DNA of 64,000 bases from Monocercomonoides exilis (Eukaryota > Preaxostyla > Oxymonadida > Polymastigidae). The DNA is taken from assembly GCA_001643675.2 (NCBI GenBank), contig LSRY02000003.1:982001-1046000 (forward strand), in the 5' to 3' direction. Numbering within the stretch: the first letter of the stretch is position 1; each line of letters begins with the position of its first letter. The notes below the pieces were generated by a model, which was not told the DNA's origin, did not search any database, and saw only the letters and a program-made list of their open reading frames with translations. Shown here piece after piece: positions 10,700 to 24,400 of this stretch. Both the position numbers and the translations under genes were made by a program.

Positions 10700-12162
10700 A
10701 TGGAACTTGTTCCTATTTATTTTGGAACAGAAAGTATTTCTGAACAAAATAAGGTGTTCTATAATGAGTATTCAACGTGGACTTGGTTTCTCACTCATAT
10801 TCTGGAAAATAAAGTCCCTATATGCCCAAAACATCGAATCCAAAAGAATTGTTATAAGACAGTATCAAACAACAGATTTTGGAAGTGCCCAAAATGCACA
10901 GAAAAAACATCAGTCTACAACAATACTATTTTTGAAAATATGAAGACTCCATTAGGAACAACATTCTTAATTTGTTTGTACTACTGGCTAAAAATTCCAA
11001 TTATAACAATATCAACAAAATTTGGAGTTGGAAAAAAGATAGTGGGATTTTGGAGGAGTGGCATTCGTGTGTGCAATTCAAAATTGTGGAATTCTTCGAA
11101 GAAAGTTGTTGGTGGAGAGTGAAAGATTGTAGAAATAGATGAGGTGATATGGAGAAAACGAAAATATGGAAATGGGAGCAAGAAAGATCAGACATGGATT
11201 TTTGGAGTCGTTAAAAGGCTCGAAGGCGGAGGAGCAGAATCTCCTTTATGACCATTGGACCAAATAGAAAAAGAGATTCATTGATCCCTGTAATCCAAAA
11301 ATTCGTTCTCCAGAAAACAATGATCAATTCAGATGAATGGAGAGAGTATTTATGTTTGGAATCTATTGGATATTGGCATAAAACCGTCGGTCATAAGAAA
11401 GAATATGTGAACAAATAGACTCATTCCTTCACAACCATTATTGAAGACCTATGGTCTCATTTAAGAGCGTCGTTCACACGTCTTGGAACAAGATAATAAT
11501 TTATTTCTGATCATATCGCAATGTATTTTGTGAAATCCTCGATGAAGTTGAGCTTTTTGGAACTAATGAAGCATGTTTCAAAATATAAACCAGAAAAAGA
11601 AATAGAAGAAATGGAACATGAAGAAGAAGAAGAAGATGATGATGATGATGAAATTGACGAAGATGTGCCTTTTATTTGAAGATACAGTTTGTGCAAAAAA
11701 TACAGGACAAGATCGATATTTCAATTACCGCAAGAAGAAAAATTCTGATAATTTTCCTCAATATTCATCTCGTCTACACAAACTCACGTGTCATACCAGA
11801 CTTTTAAAATCGCCTCATTCGTACTCAGAGAAATCAATATTTAATATTTCGGAGAAATAGGATTTCAAGTTTCTCCGAGATTTTAATCATTTGTTTTTTC
11901 TGAGCATAAACGAGGAAGTTTGGAAAGTTTTGTATATCAATTGAGTTTGTATAAATGAGATATATTTTGAGGAAATTTGTCAGAATTCTTCTTCTTGCGG
12001 TTATTGAGATATCGATCTTGTCCGGTATTTTTTGCGATGTCCGGTATTTTTTGCACAAACTGTATATTGGGAAATGATGAAAATGAGACTGATAAAAAAA
12101 TGGAAGAAGATGATTCAGATGGTGCTGGCGATGGAGATAGTGCTTCGGAATATTCTCCATAA
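10700..12162 (+). pseudogene. Merlin/IS1016 (ISXO2-like) transposase, broken and interrupted by a MITE
   Basis: The first ORF has a CPKH..FWKCPKC zinc-knuckle-like pair, then NTIFENMKTPL and the segment leading to KIVEIDEV, the first catalytic motif of IS1595/IS1016-type DDE transposases. After stops and a frame change, MINSDEWREYLCLES, HKTVGHKKEYV and THSFTTIIEDLWSHLRASF follow. These match the second and third catalytic blocks (SDEW..Y; HKxVxHxxxFV; T..IE..W..lK). An acidic tail runs to about 11680, is split by the foldback element at 11685-12062, and ends at a TAA (12160). Stops at about 11119, 11249 and 11416 plus a frameshift make it non-functional. Confidence 0.82.
11685..12062. mobile_element. 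Foldback MITE, copy 1 (Tc1/mariner-like ends, TA duplication)
   Basis: The two halves are inverted copies of each other almost throughout. The ends read TA-CAGTTTGTGCAAAAAATAC and the inverted GGTATTTTTTGCACAAACTG-TA. Removing the element with one TA restores a continuous transposase tail. The right half carries a tandem CCGGTATTTTTTGC unit. A second copy lies at 34731-35106. It has no coding capacity, so it must be moved by a transposase encoded elsewhere. Confidence 0.85.
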
Positions 12163-15100
12163 TTAAAAATATATTTATCTTTCCTTTAAATTTTAGAAAA
12201 TAATATTTTTCATATCAAAAATTTCATATTCCCAATATAATTTTTTGAAAATTTATTTTTTGTTTTTTTTTGTTCATAAACAAGTTTCCGTTCAGATTTA
12301 ACAACATAGTTGTGCTTCACTTGATATTTTCGATGCATCTATACCAAAAAATATCAAAAACTCACATGATTATATTGTTCCTTAATTCCAATTCAATTTC
12401 AAAGCATTTGGATGAGAGATGAAAAAAAAGAAGAATACAATCATTTGGATAGAACTTGGAAAGATAAATTTTTTCAAGCAAAGAAAGTGGATGACAACAT
12501 CGAAAGAAGGATATTTATGTGGGAATAAAGGATGATGGAGAAAGGAGCACTGGGAAACAATGGAAAAGGAGAATGGTAGCATCAGTGATTGGACAATCTT
12601 CTACTTTTGCAATAGGGAGGGTGTATGTGTTCTTTTGAGGTTTTTTTTTTAATCAATGCAAAACGAATTATTTTTATGTGTTTTTTAAATCATTTTTCCA
12701 TTCCAGCAAACAGCATTTTTTATGTCGAGCGTCATTCCTGGTGACAATCCATTTCACTCAGCATTTTTGATGATTTAATGGTTTCTTCTTCTTCTCCTTC
12801 TCCTTCGATCTCTTCATTTACGATTGTTTTTTGACTTAGCTGATGGAAAGAAGGCCTTCTTCGTATTTGAGAATTTGTTGTTTGAAAAGGTGTAACACAA
12901 TTGCCTCAAATTCACATATTGCGTTTCATAATAAGTTTGCCATTTTTTTTCATTTTTCAATTTCCGATATATTTCTGTTTTGTAATTTTTTCTTCCATTG
13001 GATGGCTGGCTTGCATTCGTTTTCAACCAGAAAGAAGTGCTTCTTATTTTCATTAACACAGAAATCGGACTCTTCCACTTTTGACACACCTTTTGGAAAG
13101 AATGCTAACTTTTTATTCTTCATCTTCTTCAGTTCTTTCACTCATTGCTTTTTCCTTATACAACGTTGTCAAATGCAAAACGATTAGTTCACAATAAGGC
13201 TTCTTTCTCACCTTTGCCATTTATCTTCATACGAAGAGTTCTTCTGACTCATTTCATTTCATTTGTAACAAACATCTTCTTTTTCCATATTTCTGTTCAG
13301 TTTGGGATATTGAGGCACTTCATCAAACAAAACAGTTCGCACATGATCAGACAACACACAACCATCTTCAATGATGTTTCTTGTTTCTTCGAAGAAACAG
13401 GTTCATTCCTTTCATCTGAGCATCCTCAAAGAAAGAAAGTTCAAAATCAACAGAGCCAAGCCATGGGTGAATCATGATCAGTCGGCAGACGATAACCATA
13501 TTTCAAACAGAACGGAACAAAACTCTGTCTCAAAAGCACACAAAATGGATGTGTTGTTGGATGCCGAATGTGTGATTGCTCACTTGGAAGAGAAAAAACG
13601 AATTTGATGATGAGATGAACGATGTGGAATGCTTGAATTGAAGAAAATAGGAGAATGGGATGATGAATGAATGGAGATTGTTGTTATGAATGAAATAAAG
13701 AGAAAGAGAGGAATTCCGAGATGATGGCAGAAACGAGCTGGGAGAGAGGAAGAAAAATTAGAAAATGTTTTGAATAAAAGAATTTATTCGAAAAAATGTC
13801 ATATTTGCACATCATTCAGATAGATCGTGATAAGATTCAATATCAACATTTTCTTCCTTTTCTTTTGCATCACTATCTTCATTAAACAAAATGTGAGAAT
13901 TTCAATCAAAACATCTTCTTCTTCCTCTGAAATTTGAGGGGGCGATGTTATTCTTTCCAAAATCTTCAAATGGAAATTTATCCTTTTGTTTGAAAGGAAA
14001 CATTGAAGAAGAAAGAAAAATGGCAAAAGAATTCCTTTTCACTTTCTCTTTCTTCAACTTCCCATTTTTTCTGTTTTTTGTTAACGACAATTGTTTTAAA
14101 AAGTTTCTCTCCTTCTTTTTCTTCTTCTTTGACTTATTTGAAGAATCTAACGAGGAAGGCAATAGAATCCTGAAAACAAATATGATGATATGTTTCAAGA
14201 AATGTTAGTGAAGTTAGAAGAAGCGATGAGGAAGATAATTTGGAATGGAGAGGAAGAAAAAGAAAACAGGTTACGTTGAGAAGAAATCCTTCAAACAATC
14301 ATTATCAATTCAAACAGAATTCAAGAAACACATCAAAAAAAGACTTCTTTCTTTTGCTTCACCCAAAGCATGCTCAACTTTCTTTCAATCACCACTGAAG
14401 TTTCTGTAGCTGCGCATTGTGTCTTTTCAGCTTGTTCAGCAACTGCAAAAGAAAATGATTTGACAAGAGATGTTCTTTGCACAGAAACCAATGCAGAAGA
14501 AGAAACACTCTGAGAATGTCAGATGAGAAATGAGTGAAAAGACAGGTGCTTCTTCTTTTACTGAGTGTGCTGTTCGCTGAGGATAAAGAGAAAAAGGCAG
14601 GGTTGATGATACATTCAAAAAGAGATGTCCATTTATTCTCATCAGCCATTGTGATTAGATGTGGTAGACATTGAAATTCAATTAAGAGTATCTGGCTTGC
14701 TCCGAGAAGAGAAAAGTGTGTGCAATAGGAAATATTCGGACTATGAATCCGAATTCCTTTCCGCTATCTTCATTCTTTTGATGAAGCAGCAGAATTCTCT
14801 GAATTCTTTCTATTTTGTTTTTGATGAACAATGAAAGTGTTGTTGAATTGTTGTGCTTCCTGGATGCTTTTCATGGCACAGCTGCCTTCACGACATTTTT
14901 CATCTGATCTCCATCAATTGAAGAAAAATGGATTATTGGCGTTCATAGCATTTGATTTTCACTTAAGAAAAATGTATTATTCAGTCACTGTTACTGTTCC
15001 ACCAATCATTTGTCCAGCCATCCTTGAAGTTGGAGATGACATTCTCGAATTTTCATAATTTGTTTATTTTGTGATGAAACCATTTTGTTATTTCATTTTT

Positions 15101-15457
15101 CTATTTGACTGATTTTTGAATTGAATTATTATTTTTTTATTTTCGTTGAAATTCCTTTTAAACATCAGAAAAAAGCTCATCTCTGAAATTTGTGGATGTC
15201 TGATTCATAATTCTTTGTGTGTCAAAATTTTGGACATAATTTTTTCTTTGTGAATTTTGTTCCACACAATTCTCTCAAAGATTTTTCTAAACTTATAAAT
15301 ATTTCAAAATTCAATATAGTACTTCAATATCAGTTTTGCAATTATACGATTGCAGAAAAATTTTGGAACAAATCATTGAATTGTTTAGAAATTCTTAAAT
15401 TTCACCCCATCCACAACTTTAAAGAAAACGCATATGATTATGGTTTATTGATCAAAA
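12163..15457. other. No intact gene; scattered degraded coding-like remnants
   Basis: The stretch is AT-rich. Several short Lys/Glu-rich open stretches (around 12420-12580, 12820-13140 minus, 13370-13610, 14390-14640 minus, 14830-15058) have no recognisable domain and are broken by stops. They look like relics rather than genes. Confidence 0.5.
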
Positions 15458-17282
15458 ATGGCTTATTCAAACAGCTTTTTCACACAGGTATGGATTGTGG
15501 AATGAACAAAAAAATTGATTTATATATGAAATATATATCTATTTTATGAATTATTTTAAAATAATATTGATTCTGGATTTTTTTATAATTTCCAGGCACA
15601 GGAGTGTAATAAGTTAGCTGTTTCAGCTGAAAATGCCAAAGATTATCGATTGGCTTTTGAACACTATAAAAGAGGATGTCAAGCATTGAGAATCGCATTT
15701 AAATGTTTGCTCTTGCTCTTTTATGAAGAAAAGAGCACACAATTTTTTTATAAAAAATAATTAATTTCCTAAAGATGAAAACAATTATGAACTAAAGGAA
15801 AAAATAAAAGAGATTCTGACAGATATGTTAAAAAGAGCCGAAGATATTCATAGAGCGCTTCCTCAACTCGAGAAAGCCAAAGAAGAGCCTCCAACGACAG
15901 ATGAGCAAAAATATAAACCGTATATCAATAAATTGAACTTTTTTATTCACATATTACTGATCCACTTCACATGATTTTTTAGAAAAGGCTCTGGAGATGA
16001 TGATGACGAAGGTTTGAAAGATGCTCTGGAAGGTGCAATTCTTAGAGAAAAGTCAAATGTTAAATGGAATGACGTTGCTGGATTAGAACAAGCAAAGCAA
16101 TCTTTGAAAGAAGCAGTCGTTCTCCCAATAAAGTTTCCAGACTTATTTGATGAAAAGCGAAGGCCATGGAAAGGAATTTTGCTCTATGGGGTTTGAGGAG
16201 AAAAAAAATTTTTAATGTGTCTTTTTTAAAACAAATGTCTTTCATGAAATTTATTTCATTCAATTTTTTTGAAAAGCCACCCGGAACAGGAAAATCATAT
16301 TTGGCCAAAGCTGTTGCGACAGAAGCTGATGCAACATTCTTTTCTGTTTCTTCTTCAGATCTGATGTCGAAATGGGTTGGGCAAAGCGAACGGTTTGCAA
16401 ACTCTCTGCTTGAATTGGCACGAGAGAACAAGCCATCAATTGTGTTTGTCGATGAAATCGATTCGATTGCCGGAAAGAGAGGAGACGCAGAGTCAGAAAC
16501 GGCAAGAAAAGTCATGAGGGAACTGCTGGTGCAGATGCAAGGCTTCGACATTCAGAACGACGGGATCATGTTATTGGGCGCAACCAACAAGCCGTGGGAT
16601 TTGGATTCAGCAGTCCTCAGAAAATTCGAAAAGAAAATTCTAATACCTCTTCCAGAGGCAAGCGCAAGAGAAGAAATGTTCCGCATTCATTTGGGAAACA
16701 CAACAAACACTTTGACAGACAAAGACTTCAGATATTTGAGTGAAAAATCCGAAGGGTTTGTAATGCAATTTTTGTTACATGGAGAATGTCGAATAAATTT
16801 CATATTATTTTTCTTTCTTTCTTTCTTTTTTTTTTTGGTTCATGTAAATATTATTGTAATAATTCCTTTTATTTGAAAAAAATATAAAATGAATTGTTTT
16901 CCTTATCAGATATTCTGGGCAAGACATTCACATTGTTGTGCGCGATGCGCTGATGCAGCCGATTCGGCGGCTCGAGTCAATCACACACTTCAAAAAGTAC
17001 CGCGTCAGAGACGCTGATGGCACTACAACAGAGAAATGGGTGGGTGTGTCACCAGCTGAGCCAGGCGCAGTGGCAATGAATTTCATGAGCATACCGTCGA
17101 AAGAGCTATGCGCTCCTCCTGTCACACTGGTTTTTATTTATTTATTTATTTGCTTTTTGCGTTGTGTAATTCTTTTTTAGGAGGACATGCTTTCATCTCT
17201 AATGCAAATCAGACCTTCAGTCAAGCCTATCGATGCTGAGCGCTGTGAAAGATGGGCGAAAGAGTTCGGAATACAAAGGTAG
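15458..17282 (+). CDS. VPS4: VPS4-type AAA ATPase (ESCRT-III disassembly), seven exons
   Basis: I reconstruct exons 15458-15487, 15596-15704, 15775-15919, 15983-16190, 16277-16755, 16910-17129 and 17181-17282, joined in frame by GT-AG introns of 51-154 nt. The product is 430 aa, close to the usual 430-440. The N-terminal MIT domain (residues about 10-75; [17 protein letters not shown]) binds ESCRT-III tails. A linker ([11 protein letters not shown]) leads to [11 protein letters not shown], Walker A PPGTGKS, pore loop SKWVGQSE, Walker B IVFVDEID, sensor GATNKPWD, then the C-terminal domain containing [10 protein letters not shown] and the helix ending EFGIQR. All catalytic residues are present. 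VPS4 hydrolyses ATP to take apart ESCRT-III in membrane scission and endosomal sorting. One variation is [14 protein letters not shown], where RRF/KRIYIPLPE is usual. The ATG at 15458 was chosen because it splices to the MIT domain without a gap. The frame ends at TAG. Confidence 0.93.
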
Positions 17283-18495
17283 GGCTCATTCACTCACAGC
17301 AAAGTTATCTCTTTGAGTTGACGAGCGCATTGAACTATTAAAGTTTTAAAATATATATATATATATATAATTTATTACATCTTTCTTTTGCTTGTTCGGT
17401 TTTCTTTTCTTTCTTTCTTTTTTTTGTTTGAATGAAAGCTGCAGAAAAGAAAACGAGAAAAGGTGATGAAATTATCACTTTTCCATTGATTATTTTTTTC
17501 TGTTATCCATTTTGAAGACATTTTGAATTCATTTTGAATTCATTATTAAGCAATTTTAAGCCATTTTGTATTTGTTTTTTTTGCTATTTTTAAGTTATTT
17601 ACATCCATTTTGGAATCATTTTGAAACTTTTCTCATTTCAATTCAAGCACATTTGTGCGTTTTCGTTTTTTTACAATTTTATCTTTGACTTTTTAATTGA
17701 TTTTTGTTACAAAAGAAGATGTAAGTATTTTATGACCATTTTAGCGGAAAATATTTAAACGGACAGAATTATATCACAATGATAATAAAAAGAAAAACCT
17801 TTCAATCTTCATGAACTGGGTGAAGTGATATAAGATTACAATAATCAACAAATTCCGAATATTTCTTATATTTTCTTCTCTCCTTTAAATATCAAATTTT
17901 CTTTTTGAATATCCAAATTCTTCTTCTTCTCTTTCTTGTTCCTTGGCTTTTGTGGTGAATCTGAGTTTGCCTGTTTCATAAATATCAAAAACTTCTCAAT
18001 CACTATCGGCCCATTCGACAGATATTTTTGTACTGATCTGTTCACAGCTTCTTTGGACGGGCTATCGCTTTCTGCTTCGGAGCAGCAAACTCTGTACTAT
18101 CACTTGCTGCTATGCCAATAGCCATCGTGGAGAAAAAGATGCATACGAGTACGAGGCTCACTCCTCAGATGGGGCAAGGGCAGAAAGTGAAGAGAGGGAA
18201 GAGAAAGAGGAAGTACGAGAAAAAGGGTGGCCTGCGGTGATTGTGATTGTGTCAGCGCTTATTGCAGAAAAAATAAAAGGTTTTTACGAAAATAGGAAGA
18301 AGAAAAAGAAGAAATTCAAAAAAAAATTATTCTTCGTGAATCAAAGATATATATTCAATATATTTCCAATGCGAAATTGAACAATAGAGAAGACCTAATC
18401 TAAAATCAAAAAACATTAAAATAATATGGGCCGCAGGAATTTTTCATTTCCCCATTTTTCCTGCATCCGCAATTGTGTCGAGGAGCTTCCCCAAC
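17283..18495. other. Intergenic region between VPS4 and surface gene B
   Basis: It is AT-rich, with an (AT)n run near 17348-17370 and T-rich tracts. No supported gene was found. A possible promoter for gene B must lie here, but I cannot point to a motif. Confidence 0.5.
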
Positions 18496-21400
18496 ATGAA
18501 AGCCGCATGCAATATTGTTGCGTTGTTGTTGCTTGTTGTTAGCTGCTGTAATGACGAAGGCATTACAGAAAGGCCATATCATCAAAAATGGAACAAAGAG
18601 ATGCAGAGAAGCAAGATCAGCATTGCAGATAAAAATAACAAGGGAAACATTAATTTTTACAATTCATTGGAAAAAGTTATAAAACCAGCTGCCAATCATA
18701 TTTACAGTGTCCAAACAAGTCTAAATATCATCAATACCTCCTTGTGTGTGAGCCTTCTCAACATCATCCCTCTCACTGGTTGTCCACTCCTCACTGCCCA
18801 ACACCACTCCACTGCCTCCATCTGCTCCTCCACTTGCACCATCCACCCACCTTCCCTCACCAACCACCACTACCGCCACTGCCCCCTCTTCCTCTCTGCC
18901 CATGCCTCCCTCGCCCTCACAAACTTCTCCCTCACCACCCACCAACCTGCCATCCTCTCCTTCCCCCTCTTCTCCACCCCAAACAATCTCCTCCCACATG
19001 CCCACTCCCCAATCCCTGCCTCCTTCTCCATCTCCCACTCCTCATTCTCCTCTTTCGTCTCCCTCGTCCAGCCCTTCCTTTTTTCTACTTCTTCCCTCTC
19101 TTCCCCTTCCCCTTCTCCATCTCCATCTCTTTCCTCTTCTCCTTCATCTTCCTCATCCTCATCCTCATCATCTTCTTTTTCTTCCCCTTCCCCTTCCCTT
19201 TCCCCTTCGATTTCCTCTTCCTCTTCCCCTCTCCATATCCATCACCAATCCCATCCCCACCTCCAAATCCACCTCAATCTCCATCTCTCAAACACCCTCT
19301 TCTCCAACATCTCCTCTCCCCAATCCCCTCTATCTCTTCCATCCCTTCCCTCCCACTCACTCAATTCATTCATCTCAACCACTTCTTCCTCTTCTCTCTC
19401 TTCCACCAACACCAACGCCAATTCAACCCCCTCCTTCTCCCTTCACTCATCTCTCTCCTTCCACTCAACCATCTTCAAACACACCCACAACCCCATCGAT
19501 GGAACCATTCTCCCAAATCTCAACAGCCCATCCACTTCTCTCTCTGCCTTCAACGCCTCTTTTCTCCACCAAACTCGCTCTTCACCAAATGCTGCTGTTG
19601 TTCATGTCGGATCTGAATCTCAAAGAGTGAAACCTGGAAGATTGACTTCTTTTGATGTGAACAGTCATCGCTTTGAATGGTGTGAATGGAACGATTCAAA
19701 TGGAGGAAACGATCATGGAGGAGCACTTAAAGTTTTTTGTGTAAATGCCAATCTCACAATCACTTCTTGCTCGTATAGCAAATGCTCAACAACAAAACAT
19801 GGAGGAGCGTTATATTGTGATTATTTGTTAAAAGTTGATATCGCAAAATCCAATTTCACAAGCTGTTCAGCTGCTCATGCAGGAGCTGCTTATTTATATT
19901 GCAATCAACCTAATTCTGTTTGGACATTCTCAGAAAACAGAGTCGAAAGTTGTAAAATAACAGATTGGTGCGGAACTGGTTGGTACTTTTCCCTCTATAG
20001 CATGCCCTCAGATGCTCAATTCCTGTTTTCCAAATGCAAGTGCATTGCAAATTCTGGTGGTAATTCTGCTGGTTCTCTCACATTTCTAAGTCCACCACAC
20101 AATAAGCCAAATCAATTTTTGGTTGATGATTGCCAGTTTATCAAAAATGAATTGACTGCCTCTTCTAATTATGGAGGCGCCGCCATTTACTGTTATGCAA
20201 CATATAACTGGATGAGCGGAAATAAATTCATCACATTCTGTTTCTTCGATGGAAATACAGCAACTAATGGCAGGGGAAATGATGTGTTCTTTTACGGAAG
20301 TGATATTACACAATCCCCATTCCAGCAATGTGGATCAACAACAGAATCAAAAAGAGTCTGGAATAATGGACAAGCAGATAATACCGTGTATAATGGCTGG
20401 CTTCCGATCATCGACCAGAACAAAATAGTCTCAAATGGTGGAAGTGATGTCGATGCCTGTGGCAAAACACAGCAAAGCCCCTGTGCCACAGTGGAGTATG
20501 CCCTCGGATGCATTGCTCCCTTCAGCGATGCCTCCCTCTCTCTTCTCATATCCACTTTCACTCCCACAAAGACTCTCACATTCCGTGCCCCAAATACAAG
20601 AATCACAGGAAATGGCACAATTGCCACCACCATCGCCTCCAGTGGCATTCCCCAACCACAAAACCCACATTCACACTCATCACACTCATCACAATCAGCA
20701 TCATCATTTTCTTCATTTTCATCAATATCAACATTTTCTTCACCAGATCCATCTGCCTCGTCTGCCCTCTTCCAACAGACCCAGGGCTCCCTCACAGTCT
20801 CTGCCCTCGCCCTCGCCCACAACTCCACAAATCAAATCACCCCCATCCTCTTCCACCTCTCCCAAAACTCCCCTTCCCTCAACCTCAACACAACCACCAT
20901 CACCGGAACAACCTCCATAACAATAAAAACACCCCTCTTCTTCCTCACTGCTGGCTCCCTCGCCCTCAACCACACAGCAATCACCAGTCTCACCCTCAAC
21001 AGTCAAAGCATCTTCCACCTCACCTCCCTCACAAATCCCCTCACCCTCAACTCCTCCAGCATCACCCACATCACCTCCACAGCCACCCCCGCCAGCTGTG
21101 TCCTCTCCTCTGCCACCTCCCCTGCCCTCTCCCTCTCCCTCTCCCTCGCCAACTGCACCATCACAAACATCAACTCAGCTCCACAAAACCAACAGACTGC
21201 CACCAATGGCGGGTGCATCTCATTCGCCTCATCCGTCTCTGCCAATACGTTTTCGGTGAGTGACACCACCTTCTCCAGCTGCTCTGTGAGCGAGGATACA
21301 AGTTCTGGAGGAAGAGGCGGTGCTCTCATGATCGAGTTCAATGAAGGCTCACAAGTGTCAGAATCCTCCTTTTCCATAACCAATATCGTGTTTTCAGCCA

Positions 21401-24400
21401 ACAAAGCGAGTGTTGGAAGAGATATGTATTTTGTGTGCGAATCATTTGTCGCTTCTGTGAAAGAGCCCATGTTCGCCTTCATGAGAAGCATCACTCAGAA
21501 AGACAACTCAGTTGTTGGACATGACAGAACAGAAGCATTCGGTGATTGGAATGTTGATTTGTTCATATTTCTCGATGGATACTTTGATGATACAATATTT
21601 GTGGATGGAATATCTGGTGTTGAGGAGGTGTATTGCGGGTTGGAGAAAGCTCCATGTTTGAATGTGAATTATGGAATGGGGCATTTGAAAAAAACGCTGA
21701 ATGTTAAAGAGGAGATTGTTGTGTGCGAAAAATCGAATTTTACTGGATGTGTGGATGTGAGTAATATGTGTGTAATGGCCAAGGCCGAAACAATTGTGCA
21801 GATTGAATGTCAAACAGAAGCGAGTGGATCTGAGGAATGTGTTCTGAAATCATCATCACTGACAGAAATACAGTTCATTGGAATTGTTATTCCATCGAGT
21901 TTTAACAGAACAATCACATCAGTGATTGAATCAAATACTCAAAATGGTGAATTGCGCATGAAGAACTGCGCAATGAGTGTGATTGGAGGGAAGGGAAACA
22001 CAATTGGGTTTTTCTTGATCAAATCAACAGGGAAGATGATTGAACTGGATTCTGTCACGATATCAGATGTAAAATCCACTGTTTCATTGTTTTCAATTTC
22101 GCTTTCGTCTGGAAATGTGAATGATCAGAACTACAAGATGAAACTGTTGAATTGCACACTGGAAGGTTTAGAGATTGATGGAGGTGAAGAGGCAACAGTG
22201 TTTGGAGGGAGTGTGGGAGTTTGGATGGTGATGAATGGAAGTACAATTGATGGGGCATTGTCGGAGAAGAGCAAAGAAGGAGGAGCACTGAAGATAGTGT
22301 TGAGTGCAGAAGGATACATTACAATTGAAGAGAGCTCATTTGTTGGATGTGTTTGTGAGAATATGAGTGAGGGAGGTAAAGGAGGAGGGATATATCTGGA
22401 TTGCAGTTCATATGAAGAAGCATTTCAACTTTCATCGATATCATTTTCTGGATGCTCAGCAACAGTTGGGAAGAACATGTTTGTGAAGAGTGGGAATCTG
22501 GTAAACAGTGTGAATGCAGAGCGTTTTGCATTTGATTGTTCAGATTTCGAAGAGGATGGGAATGCATTTGTTGGGGAAGATGGGAAATATGGAGAAATGG
22601 ATCTGCGAGTGTTTCTTGTTTCTTTGAAGTGGATGGCTGTGTCTGTATCGACTGGTGGACACGACACATTGGGATGTGGAAGTGAAATATTCCCATGTGA
22701 ATCGATGAAAAGTGGAATTGACCACATTGATAGAAGTGGAACAGATGGAGTAAGGAAAGTGAAAGTGAAAGATGAAGTGACAGTTGAAGATATTTATTCC
22801 TTCACAGATGCACTTGCGATTGATGGATGTGTGAATGAGGGAGATGAAACCAAGCACAAGCCAATTCATTTTGAAGGTCCAATCAAAGGGAATTCTGCAT
22901 CATCTGTTATTTCATCAATTCAGCCACTCGGCTTGTTATCTTTGAAGTTACAGATTCCAAGTCAATTTGAGCCAAATATGAATACGCTGATCTCATCGAG
23001 TGGGATTCTTCAGCTCGTTAACTGTTTATTTGAAATTCAATCAGCAACAAATATTATTCAATATTCGTTGATAACCACAACAAGTGGAAGTTGCACATTG
23101 AATGGATGCAGTTTGACAGATTGTTCGTTTGTCATATCTCCATTGGTATTAGCTTCTTCTGTTATATTTGAAAACATCAACTTTACAAGTATTGCAAACA
23201 CTGGAAGCGGTGAAGGAGGTGTTGCAAAAGTGATATTGCAAGGGAATGAAGATTTGGTAATCAAATCAACAAATGCGTCATTTTGCTCGCTTTCATCAGG
23301 CAACGGAAAAGGAGGGTTCTTGTATTTGGGTTGTCAAAATTGTTTGAATGAGAAGCCATTTATTTTTGATACTGGCGTAACATTTGAGAACAACAATGCA
23401 GCCATTGGAAAGAATATGTTCATTTTGGGAAAGGATTTTAATTCTTCTGTAACAAACGATGCGTTTAAGTTCGATTTTTCTCAAATGATAAATGATGACA
23501 ATTTGTTTGTTGGAAGTGATGATTTTCATTCAGGCAAAGATTTGTTCATATTTCTGATTCCATACAACTCAATGGAGATATTTATCTCATCAGAAGGATT
23601 TGATGTGGCGCGTTGTGGAAGTGAGGAAGAGCCATGCTTCACAATGTGGAAAGGGATGAAAAATGTGGAAAAGGAGATTGGAAATAAAACAATTCAGATT
23701 GAAGAATCAACTATTATTCAAGATTCATTCAACATGTCCAATTATCAGATCAAAAAGAGTGTAAAGATGGGAGAAGAAGATACAAAAGCCAAATTGAATT
23801 TTGAAAAAGCAATTGGAAGTCAACTGGAATATTTCATGGGAAATGATGATCATTTTGAATTGGCAAATATCCAATTACAACCATCAACTGGATTTGACAA
23901 TTCAGCCATAACAATTATTTCAAACAAAGGAGGAGATTTGGTGATACGCGAATGTTCATTCTATTCAGAAGCAGGAGTGAACAATGGATTTGATTGTGTA
24001 TTTGTGGATGCGATTGGAGGCAGTGTGGAAGTGAATGATTTGTCGATGGAATCATGCAATGTTGGAAACAATATTTTTGTCATTCATGATACTGGAATTA
24101 CTTGTTATTTCTTGAATGTTCGAGTAGAATCGTTGAATGAAAGTGGAGGTTGCATTTTATCGATCAAGAAATCTGAACAAGGATTGAAGATAAATGAAGG
24201 AGTAAATGAAGATGGTGCAAATATTGAGATTGGCAATTCATCATTTTCGGGAGTGAAGAGAATTGGAAATGGAGCAAGCATTTTGGAATCAAAGTGTGAG
24301 AATAAGATTTGTTTGGTTGTGAAGGAGAGCAGCATTATAGAAGATAAAGCAGAATTGGGTGAAAAAGGAGGGGTAATATTCTTCACATTGGGTGCATCTG

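Noticed and set aside
11834-12160. 108-aa minus ORF at the Merlin locus
   Set aside because: It lies mostly inside the palindromic MITE, so both strands look open.
17280-17320. Extra VPS4 exon after GTAGGG at 17279
   Set aside because: The protein already ends at the expected length and C-terminal helix, and the possible donor does not fit the GTTTG/GTATG pattern.
19038-19630. Other-frame Pro/Leu/Ser-rich ORFs over the N-terminal part of gene B
   Set aside because: They come from the CT-rich low-complexity tract. Only the long frame has a signal peptide and downstream domains.
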